From positions 95,363,839-95,427,838 of the forward strand of contig RSEF01000001.1 of assembly GCA_003993805.1 (NCBI GenBank): a stretch of 64,000 nt of DNA, written 5' to 3'. Position 1 is the stretch's first letter; every line of letters starts with the position of its first letter. A model generated the notes under the pieces. It did no database searches, was not told where the DNA came from, and saw nothing but the letters and a program-made list of their open reading frames with translations. The position numbers were made by a program, and so were the translations under genes. This DNA comes from Himantopus leucocephalus. Taxonomy: Eukaryota; Chordata; Aves; Charadriiformes; Recurvirostridae. Positions 23,485 to 34,300 of the stretch are shown one piece after another.

Positions 23485-23713
23485 GACACAGGCACCACTG
23501 CATGATCCGAGGGCTGGAGCACCTCCTCTGTGAGGAAAGGCTGAGAGACTTGGGGTTGTTCAGCCTGGAGAAGAGAAGGCTTCAAGGAGACCTTATTGCG
23601 GCCTTCCAGTACCTAAAGGGGGCCTACAGGAGAGCTGGGGAAGGACTTTTTACAAGGGCATGGAGTGATAGGACGAGGGGGAGTGGCTTTAAACTGGATG
23701 AGGGTAGGTGAAC
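23485..23713 (+). mobile_element. CR1 LINE fragment lacking its 3' end, sense
   Basis: The plus strand matches the CR1 region just upstream of the 3' terminus: 'gggctggagcacctcctctg', then 'ggttgttcagcctggagaag' (about 23556-23575), 'ccttattgcggccttccagt' (about 23591-23610), and 'gataggacgagggggagtgg' (about 23668-23687). It breaks off at about 23710 where the family continues with the 'ttagattagatattagg' segment. Unlike a normal 5'-truncated insertion, this copy has lost its 3' part, including the octamer tail, probably through a later deletion. There is no intact coding sequence. Confidence 0.9.
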
Positions 23714-26011
23714 TATTTTCAGTGATGTGAAAATCCTGAGAAATCTAAATGTTTCCTTCAAACACTTTGAAAGGGAGGAATTTTGATTTTTCCATGTGGA
23801 TTTACATCTCGTATAGAGACTTGTTTCAGTTTGAATCAAAATTATTAATATGTCACATGAAAAACAAAATTCGGAATGAAACTGCTTTGCCTGACCCCTG
23901 TGATTTTTGAGACCTGCTTTTGAGCGAAGGAGTCACCCCTCCTGATGGTCTACATGGGAGTAGTTATTGCTTCTTACAAAGGAATTCCCAGGTTTTCTGT
24001 TTGCTGTTTTGAAAAACTGAGGAAATTTACACAAATGCTACGTTAAAAGATCATCAGGGTTCTAAAATCAAACACTAAAAAGTTAGGAGGGACCAAAATT
24101 AAGATAGCCATGAAATTTAAGTTCAGTCCTCTTGCACATGTACACTATGATGACAAGTTCTAAACACCACCATTTTTCTCCAGGATGCCCATCTCATGCA
24201 ATATGCACATGGATGGTGCTTTGGCGATGAAAGGGGGCTGCATAATAAAAAAGCTGTTGTCTACCAGACCTTGCACAACTGCTGAAGAAGACAGAACCTG
24301 CAAAATAAATATGACACTAGGAAAAAAGAGAGAAGATGAGAGAGGGAGAGAGGATCATGCTATGGCTTACACAACTGAAGGCTGTCCTGAGAGAACTGGA
24401 GTCCAGCCTTGCTTTTGCCTCAAAGGTCCTGAGGAATACCTGTCAAATCCCTCCAAATGGGTTTTTTGGGGGTTGGTCCATAATTGTGCATTCTTCCCTC
24501 CTCTGTGCGCCAAAGATGAGAGGCCAAGCCCGGTCTGCAGAGCTGAGCGCTGAGTCAATGTGAGCTGTATTTTAAAGATGGGAGTGTGTCATGAAAGGAG
24601 TCACTTATTTACTTTACATTGGGCTCCCCAGCTTGGCACTTACATGTTCACAGAGCATGTTGCATAAAAAAGGCTGCCCACGGACTAATAGCTCTGCCTT
24701 CGTACACAGGGCTGAAAAGTGATCCGAAACACAGGGCTGGGGACCACACACCGAACATAAGGATTAAACCAGAACACTGAAAAACTTGTCAGTAACTGAA
24801 CACCATGTTCTGAGCGGGGGACATCTTTGGAAAGAAGATGACTTGATATCATAATAAGAGACTGCAGCATAAGTGTGTTATACCGGTCACCTTAATTGGG
24901 GTATTTCCTAACTTTTGGTGCTGGACTTCGCAATTTTAACATTTTTATAATCAGTTTAGCTTATGGTGGCAAATCAATGTAACTAATTTCTAAAACATGT
25001 TAAGAATGTCCACATGTTCAGCTGAATCAGTGACAAATCATATGCCTTTATGTATGGACAGACCTTTGGCTTGAATACCTTATGGCCATGCGCTTTGGTG
25101 AGCTGCAAAATAGTCACACAAGGGTTTATAGTAGTTTCAATTCATTATTGGTTTAAACCAGTTTGCTCTAAGCTGATGCAGATTTCTCGCAAACACGTCT
25201 CCCGGGAGACTTTGTGGGAGATTTCCAAAGGCACAAATAGCAGTTCAAGCATTTAACTCTGTGTGAACCGGCAACACACAAGTTTCATAAATAAGCTGAC
25301 CTTTTCTTGCTTCCTCTGCTCACAGCAGACCCATCTGTAATTGCTCAGCTGTTCCCAGACTATTTCAGATCTACTTGTTCACCACATTATCTTCAGGAGG
25401 AAAGAATTTGGGGGGCCATTTATTAACACCAAATTGCCTTTACAGTGGAAAAGCTTCACCTTAGACACATTCCTCAAACATGAAGGAATCCCTGCCATCA
25501 TGAACCTATTTTAGCTGTCTCTTCTCTAATTGCTACTCTGTATATCTTTCTTTTCCTCTCTTTCATTTCCCTAATGTTCTCTTTGTTTTTAATTGGCGAC
25601 GCCCGCCCGGCCATCTGGAAAGAGAAACAGGAGGGAGAGTTTACAGAGAAACAAACTTTGGGCGCTTGTCCCTGTGCAGTGTAAGGCACCATGATAAAAA
25701 AAAGTGTGCCACCAGTATCCCTTATCAGCAGTTAATGCTTTTCATTCAGTGCCTTTCACTCCAGGACCTGACAGCCCTTCAGTGAATACCCTCAGGTCTC
25801 AGATGGGCATCTGAGACAGAGAAGGCCAATGCAGACTACGCTAGTAGCAGAGGCAGAAATAAAGCTCAGGTCACCTGGCTTCCAGATCCCCACTCCCAGC
25901 TAAGTAACAGGCAGCAGCGGGTCCCTCAGTTCATGACTTTGGAAATTAATTTCCTATTCCTTCCGGAATTATTTACTTCCCAGTTTGGGCATGTGTGCAG
26001 TGCATGCCCAG
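23714..26011. other. unannotated DNA
   Basis: No gene or repeat family is recognised. A GA-rich patch lies near 24325-24357. The longest open frame (24185-24553, plus) is 122 codons with no motif. Confidence 0.5.
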
Positions 26012-26039
26012 GCGTGCGTGTGTGCACGCACACACACGT
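25987..26039. repeat. hairpin plus 28-bp alternating purine-pyrimidine tract
   Basis: gggcatg (25987-25993) and catgccc (26003-26009) form a 7-bp inverted repeat with a 9-base loop. Immediately after it, 26012-26039 alternates purine and pyrimidine without a break (gcgtgcgtg... to ...cacacacgt). This is a decayed (TG)n/(CA)n microsatellite with Z-DNA-type sequence. Confidence 0.85.
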
Positions 26040-27950
26040 TCTCTCCTCTGTCAGGGTTTAGTGATCACGAAAGAGTTTCCTTACTATGTTTTGTCATTCA
26101 TCAGTGCTAGGATTACCAGATACTGTCTGTGAGACTGTGTTTCCCGTATCACAGCTTCCAGTCCCACGTTCCTTATTGACCAGGACACTGCTGCTCCTGT
26201 GTTTTCCCACCTCCACTCAGATGGGAATTCATTATCTATGACGAAAACCTACAAAGCCTCTTCTGCTCATCTCTCGTCACTGCTTGAGGCTGAGACTACT
26301 CAGCCTGGGCAGCGCTGGTACCCTGACACCCACCAGTGCTGCTGGGCTGCTGGCAGTTGGTGGGACTCTTGCCTTGATGGATTCAGAGGGGAGGCTGCTC
26401 CATACTTATTTTCATTTACCCTCAGGCATGAGTGGAAGTGAACATGCACCCTTCAATTACCCCTGAGCCCCAGGATGAGCATGGGGAGCGCACAGAGCGG
26501 AGCACTCCTCCTGAGGAAAATGAGCTGTGTCCACACTTGTTAACGTAAAAGCTGCCAAATCCAGGTAGGACTGAGGGACTGGCACAGCAGTGTGATGGCT
26601 TTTAGCGGGATGAGCTCGAGGGTTTGCTCTGGTAGTATACAGGTCCCATGTGGTACATGAAAATATTCACAGAAAATACTCTCCAAGGAGTAAAACCAAA
26701 ATTTGTAATTTCTAAATTATGGTGCTCTTCAAATGCAACAATATTCTCTGCAGCTAGGAAAAAGACTCAGTTGCACTGTGAACAGTATATTTGCTATCCA
26801 GACATAAGGATGAAATTTGCTAATGACAGGGAAATGGCTCTACTGAGCCCCTTTCGTATTACAGCATGGGGGATGATTTAGTTTCAATGCATGACAGGGC
26901 CCACAAAGGGAATTATGCTATTAACTTCTGAACCAGAATTAGTATAATCATATAAATAAAATGCACTGTTTCCTGTCTGCACAGTGCATAAAGCTGGAAA
27001 TTAAAAAAGTCTCACTCGTCTTCTATTTTACATTTAACAGACCATGCAACCTAGCCACCTTCTTCTTCCATATTCTCTCTTTATAGCCATCTCTGCACAC
27101 AGAGGTCACAGAGATTCAACAGATCAGTTTAGAAACTTATATAGCTAAAAGTAGGGAGCCCTTGCATAGTGTTAGTGTACTCAGTGAGGAACCAAGGCAA
27201 ATTAAACCAACAAAAGTTACTTTTCAACCTTGCCAATTTCCTAACTTTCCATCCTGTAACCTGATGCAACTTTTGAGTGTAGAGGTTGTCCATGTACCAG
27301 CATTTCTCTTGCTTTTCTAGGCCAGAAGAGCAGAGCAGTCTTTTCAAGTCTCCCAAGCAGAGAGAGATCTTCCAGCGTCCCTTTTCCTATTACAAAGTAA
27401 TTTAAAAAATCAAAATCAAGCAATCACTCAAAAAAGTTTAATGTCTCCAAACTGGCCTCTTAAGAAAGATGCGTGTTCAAAACTTGTACTTCTCACATTG
27501 AATGCAAACATTCCGCAATTATTTTTCTCTCTCATTTAATCTATTTCTTTAGAAAAATCTATGCTAATTGCATTTATCCTACCTGTACAGTGTATTTGAA
27601 ATATTTTAATTTTCTGTTTAAATATTTTCTGACATATCCTGGAACAAAGCACAGACTCATATACTAGACATTCTTCAAGATGTGCAATCTACACATACAC
27701 ACACCATCCGGCTGTTACCTGAAGATGAAGAACTTTTTGTTGTTTGGGTGTCATTATAGGACACCATCACCCTGCCTTCCTCATGCTCTGGGTACTAACC
27801 TGCAAAGGAACTCATTCCCACTTTTCTTTCTTCTCCTTCTCAGCTAAAGGTCCCAGTACAGCGATTCCAGTAAGGAAGAGAGAGAGGCTAGGGGCCAAAG
27901 ATTGTCCATGAAAACTATACATCCTGAAGGACTCCAGTGACTGATAGAAA
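26040..27950. other. unannotated DNA
   Basis: No gene or repeat is recognised. Open frames are at most about 80 codons. Composition becomes AT-rich after about 26650. Confidence 0.5.
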
Positions 27951-27991
27951 ATATCATATCTGATATGGTATCATAACTGTTATGATATATG
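27951..27991. repeat. AT-rich palindrome cluster
   Basis: Three nested inverted repeats occur in 41 bases. tatcataac (27969-27977) pairs with gttatgata (27979-27987) around a single base. catatc (27955-27960) pairs with gatatg (27962-27967), also around a single base. atatcata (27951-27958) pairs with tatgatat (27981-27988). The cluster could extrude as alternative cruciforms. Confidence 0.9.
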
Positions 27992-28582
27992 AAAAAAAAT
28001 CTTCTTTTTCCATTGGCTCACAAGCACGTTCACCAGTTAATGTCTTTAACCTCACTAACCTCAAGTGGATATCAGCATCTGAAGGACCACCCACAGAGTG
28101 TCCCTCAGCTTTAAATACACGTGTGGCGGCACAGTGACCAGTGAAGGTATAAGTAGAGCCCCAAATGGCTGATGCTCATCAATAAGGATGCTACTCAGTG
28201 AGTGCACAGATGAAGTTGAGTGGTGGCTGGGTTTGCTCTGACGACCTAAAGGGACTCCTTTGGCCTTTTGAAGGTCTCATAGCTTTCCATCTATTTTGAT
28301 GATCTTTGGATGAAGATAGCTCTTCCTTTGGACAGGCCTATGACTGACACAGTCGGTTTGGGAAACCATTCACAGGGTGCAGTCCTATCAACACAGAAAG
28401 ACATGTAGATGTGCAAGACAGCTCCTGTGGGAATGAACCTCAGTGTACAAGAGAGAAAGGTTAATTTCTTAAATAAGATGAAACTTGTGATTTGGACTAT
28501 CAGAATTTCACCAGCCTTAATTCCTTCAGTAACTGGGAATTTATCACAGCTTAACAGAGCCACTGCCTTCAGCTCTAGCTCT
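27992..28582. other. unannotated DNA upstream of duplicated block
   Basis: A minus-strand open frame of 128 codons (28291-28677) spans much of this stretch and runs into the duplicated block. Its translation has no motif I recognise. No repeat family is identified. Confidence 0.4.
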
Positions 28583-28836
28583 CCATCCTCCTGCAGACAC
28601 ATGAAAACCTTCAGACAATTTACATGTTCCTGGGAAGCCCTCTTCAAAACAATCAGATAATGCAGACAACTGAACATGTGGTCCTCTGCAAATCTGCCAA
28701 ATTAAAATCCTTTAACCTTTTGAAGGGTACGTGGAGAATTATGAAGACCTAAAGGCGTCACACTGCACTGAAAAGTCCTCCTTGAAGTACAGGCTCATGA
28801 GGGATCTCAGGGACCTATTTCCACTGTTCAGAAGCC
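28583..28836 (+). repeat. 254-bp direct duplication, copy 1
   Basis: The block begins at ccatcctcctgcag and ends at tgttcagaagcc. It is matched base for base without gaps by 31048-31301, an offset of 2,465. Six positions differ (248/254 identical); five are transitions and one a transversion. One difference is CA here against CG in copy 2 (ctcatg versus ctcgtg), so this copy may carry the decayed CpG. Flanks on both sides are unrelated to those of copy 2. No terminal inverted repeats, poly(A), octamers or target-site duplication are visible, so it does not look like a simple transposon insertion. It could be a small segmental duplication or two copies of an unrecognised dispersed repeat. Confidence 0.97.
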
Positions 28837-29940
28837 TCCCAAGCCCAAGGGATCTGAAGGTCCCAGTATCCCTCAGCTGGAGTGGAGAAACACAGCATAT
28901 CTTCAATGGCCTGGTCTCAGATTTTTTTAAGGAATTTATTTGTCTGCCTGCTGCCTCAACCACTGCCACAACATTATGAGTCTCTGCTGGTGCAGAAGGG
29001 GCAGTGTCCTCCAAGAGGGACCAGATGCCATGTACTGAGATCCAATGCTGAGCTAATATCCTTCTCAACAGGATGCATCAAATGAATTTATTCTCTGTCC
29101 TTCCTAGTCAGCAGATGACAGTCTTTCATTATGATTCATCTTGATGGGTTTCAGCCCCAAACAATGGGGCTGATCATTCTCTTGTGACAGCCCTGGCAGG
29201 AGCCAGACCAGGGTGCTCCTTTCTCTGATCAGGCTATTGGGGTTCCCCTGCTGGCCGTTCTTCTACTTGTCTTTGTGTTTTTGGAGATGAGCCTTTAATC
29301 ACATAACCCAAGTGTCACCATCGCCTGAGCTCTGCACGGAACATGGTCAGGAAAGCTGAAGTTGCCACAAAAGGAGAAAAACCTATGAGACAGGTTTCGA
29401 AGGTGTTTAGGTTTGTAAGAACAGAAGAGGGTGAGCTGTACAGGAGGTCTGAAGGGGCTACAACTTCCCATCCCCTGCCCAGCTCCATCACCTGCTGTAC
29501 CACACACTTCCACATCAAGTGGCAAGGTCTGTTGTGACATAACGCACAACTTCCACTAGGGCTGTGAATGCCTATACTAACACTCACTTGAACACATATG
29601 TGAATACACTTTTGGAGAGAGGAAGAACAAAAGACCTCATGGAAGACTGAATAACTTTTCCTCTTTAACCCAGACTGATTCAATGCAAAAAAAGTCTGTC
29701 CATTTTTTCTTTATGGCTTATAAAACTTAGACTGAACTGAGAACCTCGAGTTTCATTTGGCTGGAGAACGTGTGTGCAGAGGCGTGTATGCGGCTGGGTG
29801 TGGGTGTGCTCGTGTTTGAACTTGCGAGCATGTGCTTCACTTGGGGTAAGCTGCATGTCTGCAGTCTGTGCAGCAGTTCAGCTCAGCTATGCAGCCTCAT
29901 GTAAACCAGACTGTTATGTCTATTACCTTGCGGCAGCTAC
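28837..29940. other. unannotated DNA between the duplicated blocks
   Basis: No gene is recognised. A short perfect hairpin, tcagcccca facing tggggctga around a 5-base loop, lies at 29151-29173. A TG-rich patch follows at about 29768-29835. Minus-strand open frames of 110-122 codons (28739-29068, 29315-29683) lack motifs. Confidence 0.45.
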
Positions 29941-30240
29941 TACCTCTTTCCCATTTATCACTCCCTTCCTCTCTCTACCCTCTGTTTTTTATTGTTTCTT
30001 TTATCAAGGCTGGCTTATGTCACTTCCTTTGTCTTTCCCACCATCTTCACACTTCTCCTTTGCCTGCCTTTTACTCTCTTATTTCTCTCATCACATCCCT
30101 TTAATGTCTTTCTAAATTTCTTTCAGTTTTCCTTCTTTCTCTGATTCATTTCCTCATGTCTGCACTCCCTTTTTCTATCCTTCTCCACCTCCCATCTAGC
30201 TCCAATCCTTCCCTTTCTGAACTCTGATTTTCATCCTGCA
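29941..30240 (+). repeat. long pyrimidine-rich tract
   Basis: About 300 bases heavily biased to C and T on the plus strand, without a fixed repeat unit. It lies between the two copies of the 254-bp duplication. Such tracts can form triplex DNA and are prone to polymerase pausing. A decayed CT-rich simple repeat is the plain interpretation. Confidence 0.7.
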
Positions 30241-31047
30241 GCCACCGCTCTAGTCTGCTTTTGAGCACAAAAGGTGTCTGGATCTATCAGTTCTATCCAA
30301 TCTGCCTAATGTCCGGTCTCAGACTTGTGTGAAAACTGGAACAGCAGCAGTTTGCAAGATTTGTAAGAGCAGAATATTTCCCACAAGCTGACTTGAAATG
30401 AGCCTTTGCTCTTTTTTTAGGAAATCCAGTCTCACAATTAGCTTCTCTGAGGTGCCAGACCTAGATTCTAACTCCCAATATATGAGTCAACACACAGTCG
30501 TTTTAGCACCAGCACCAAAAAGTAACTTTGGAATAGACACTAGAATAAACTATTGCAAACAGGTTTTGGTGACACCGTACGTCTTTCCTGATCACATTTG
30601 TTTGGACCTGCGTTTAGAGCCAAACTTTAAGATTGACCTGGCTAGGAAAGCCAATGCCAGACTTGTGAGTACCAGAATCAGCCATGAGACTCCACATACA
30701 TGTACATCTACACAGCATGAATGACACACATGCATTACAGATAGGGTTGTTGGTCTGGATTTACATACAACAAAGGCCTCCAGGGAAGTTCATGTCCAGT
30801 CAAACTGTTTCTCCTCTCCATGGGGATGCTAGATGACCTCAAATGCAGAAGCAAGCCAGGGATGAACTCTCTGTAATGTGAAGCAAGGTATAGGCCATTT
30901 CTCACTGATGTCCCTGCTGTCGCAGATGGCCATGTGCTCATACTATCTGTCTTGGCTGGATAGTGGGGCATCCATCTAAGGTATTGTATGGCTCAAGTAC
31001 TGAGCCTGGGGCCCTAACATGTTATATGTGGATATTTCAGATTTAAA
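30241..31047. other. unannotated DNA between pyrimidine tract and copy 2
   Basis: No gene or repeat is recognised. A plus-strand open frame of 108 codons (30398-30724) has no motif. Confidence 0.45.
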
Positions 31048-31301
31048 CCATCCTCCTGCAGACACATGAAAACCTTCAGACAATTTACATGTTCCTGGGA
31101 AGCCCTCTTCAAAACAATCAGATAATGCACATAACTGAACATGTGGTCCTCTGCAAATCTACCAAATTAAAATCCTTTAACCTTTTGAAGGGTACGTGGA
31201 GAATTATGAAGACCTAAAGGCGTCACACTGCACTGAAAAGCCCTCCTTGAAGTACAGGCTCGTGAGGGATCTCAGGGACTTATTTCCACTGTTCAGAAGC
31301 C
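31048..31301 (+). repeat. 254-bp direct duplication, copy 2
   Basis: Second copy of the block at 28583-28836, in the same orientation and with no insertion or deletion. Substitutions relative to copy 1 fall at six scattered sites, two of them close together (gcacataac here, gcagacaac there). The left junction follows 'cagatttaaa' and the right junction continues 'actgcctaaat'. No matching short direct repeat brackets the copy. A CpG near 31262 is intact here and mutated in copy 1, which hints that this copy is closer to the ancestor, but one site is weak evidence. Confidence 0.97.
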
Positions 31302-34300
31302 ACTGCCTAAATCAGAGTAGGAAAGCAGTACATCCAGACTAGTGCATTCAAGGTTTCAGTATCTTTGAGGCAACTGATATTCACCTTTTGCAGTATTTTC
31401 TTTAAATTTGCTGCAATTAGTGCACAAATAGAGATACTGCTTTACTTTGCAAGTGACATCTCGAGCGCCCAATACCCCTCTAGCTGCTGTGGAGTAGCTC
31501 AGTGCAGGACTGAGAGTTTGACTTTCATATTCATTTTTAGGTGGGATTCACAACAAATATGAAAAAAATCCTAACAAATCTTCTTTTCATGGAGGTTGTG
31601 TTTTGGTTTTTTTTTTTTTTTAATGGAGTTATTTCTGATTTATAGCAGAATGAGCAGCAAATCAGGACACTGTGCCTAATCAAAGCTGAAGTGAAGGTTC
31701 TTGCACAAAATTTTCTCTGCTTTTGTCTGGCATAGCTGTCAGTCTGAATGCCCTGGGTGAGAATTCCCAATGTCATTAGCAGCAAATACAATTGGACTAG
31801 CAGAGGGGAGAATTTTCCTTCCTGGATCAGGGAGTAGTTATGGGACACTGCTGATGAAGTACAATAAGTCATTTCAGTGTCATTAATAGGTTTCTACTTA
31901 TCACCAGGTCAAATATCTGTCATGAAAGTGTACCATTCCAGGCACAAAACCCTTGTAACCCACCCCATACAGTGAGAACATCACCATCGTCACAAGCGGC
32001 TTTACAGGTTTTAGGGAAAGGGAGAAGTATTCATCTCAGCAAATCTTCATTATCTCTCTCCTTATCCATGTGAGGACTGGGAGAGTGAGTCTAAAAAACT
32101 CACCAGTGGACTCGTGCACAAAGTAAACCCAAGTGAAACTGTAACCTCCTTTTTTGCTGATATTTCCTTTCTTTTTCCCACAGCGCATCTTCCGTGCAAC
32201 TTCCACTGGCAAGTATTTAAAAAGAAGCCACAGGTGGAGAGACTCACTCTGCAGTTTTTCCAGCTCTACCTGCAGTATTCACCACCAAAATCCCCTGAAA
32301 GTGAAAAAAGCCAAATTAGTTTTTTCCTCACCTAGTCTGCCTATGTTACTCAGCAGTTACTGAGAATAGCCAGGCTGCTTTAAGCTAAACTACACTAAAT
32401 TAGGAGCTGTTTTAAGAATCTAGTTTGGCTTATTTTCCATTATATTAACACTTCAAAATACTCCATCTGCTTACAAGATGGGTGTGAGAGAAGAAGAGAA
32501 ACACAGCTGGCCCAGAGTGGGAAGAATGTAAGTTTAAACAGCCTCACCCCTTCCCAAATGTCTTTTTGGCGGTACTTTGTGACTTTCTGGATATTTTCAG
32601 TTCTCGCTTTCTTTTACAAAAGCTCATCATACCCAATTTAATTTTTATAACAAAAAAATGAACTGAGAATTGCTGCCAGCCCACTTTACTGCTGCTGAAA
32701 ATGCACTGGTATTCAAGATGAAAAGGAAGAGAAAGAAAGGTCCTGTAAGAAGCCCTAAGAAGGGGAAATTTATCCATTATATTTAAGTGTGAGGATGCTA
32801 AAAGTTGCAAAGAAAAGATGTTTTCTTCTATCTCCTGGTATAGTAGTTCCTCCTGATCCTTTTTCTTACAACTATTTATTCCTAGAAAAATGTTTTATTA
32901 CTTAAAACCTTGAACTTTTTCCTTTGTAAAGCACGTAAAGAGCCAAATTCAGGGATATGTTCCAGAAGTGATTGCAATAGTTTGTACAATTTCTTGCCAT
33001 GTGATCTTCAATTACATGGCCCAAAAAGCATATCCTTCCACGGCTCATTGCAAATTTCTTCCTTGACCTGAGACAGACCAGCTTGCTTTTTCTTACAATG
33101 CTTTAATCCACCCTAGCCCTGAACCTGGAGGCACAATGGGTGCCACTCTCAGCCAGGTTCAACCGTGATAGCTTGCAGCCAGATTACAGCCGTCATCTGC
33201 TGCCACGCAACTTAGATTGTTCCCAGTGGTGTCCCAGGAACCAGATGAGAAGAGGATGTGGTGCCCTTCCAAGCTCCAACTATTGAAATAAATCCTAAGC
33301 ATGCACCTAAACAAGAGCAGCTCACAGCAGATTTTATAGAGATTTAGAATATGACGTGTGCTCTCTGGGATCCCATCAGCTCAGCTTTCACTGACTATGC
33401 CCAAGGGCTCTTGACCTTGGCTCCTTTCTGACTAGGGGTAGAAACCCAAGAAGCAGCACCTCCCAAAGGCCACCAATTAACGGCTCAGTAAACTGTGCAG
33501 CTCTGCAACTCTCCATCTTCTTTTCAAATGAGTAGTGGTATCACTGATGAGCATGATGTTTAAATGATCATATTTAATGCAAGCTATTATTTTGTTAGAC
33601 TAAAGGGGGTAATTTACATTTCGAAGCATGCTGGCTGCTTACTTCTATGGGTATCTCCCACTCAAACATGCTCAAGTCCTACCTCTGAATTTTTCTTGGC
33701 AATTGTGAAAATCTGTGAAAATTTTGTGAAAATCCCAAGTCTTGCTTTCCTGTACAAGCTGAGGTTGTGTGAAGCTAAACAAGACAGACACAGGTGCACT
33801 GAGGCATGTTTCTTGCAAAAGGTTATAGCACCCTTCCCTCACCTTGCTTCTGTCTCTGCTGGCTGAATCTTTCCGTCTTGTATGCAACAAGACCAGTGCA
33901 GGTTTTAAGCATACGCTGCAGCCTGGCCTCCCATGTGTTGGTTGATAGTCCTACCTCTTCTTTCCAGTTCTGCCTCCCCTCTTTTACATGTGCAGGTTAG
34001 AAGAAGATGTTAGTTCAGGCTTACTTCAAGGTTTGTTCAACCAAGGAGACTCTAAAACAACTATGAAACATTTTTCATATTACCCAGAATGAAAAAAACC
34101 TTCATCAGAGAGGAATTTCACCAGGCTCACTTGCAGTTTAAAACAAAGACCATCTCTTTAGCTGGGCTCGGGTCCAGACCAGAGGCATCCCTCTTTTGAA
34201 GGTGCAATGAGTACAAAGGGTCTGGCATGCACCTGAAAGCTGGTACTTTCTTTCAGGCTTGGATTTCAGGAAATAACTAGGGAGAGCGCTTCTTGGCCTT

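Noticed and set aside
23186..23503. Serine/leucine/proline-rich minus-strand open frames
   Set aside because: Composition artefacts of a purine-rich tract.
28291..28677. Minus-strand open frame of 128 codons extending into duplicated copy 1
   Set aside because: The second copy of the block does not preserve a matching frame beyond its boundary, and the translation matches nothing I know.
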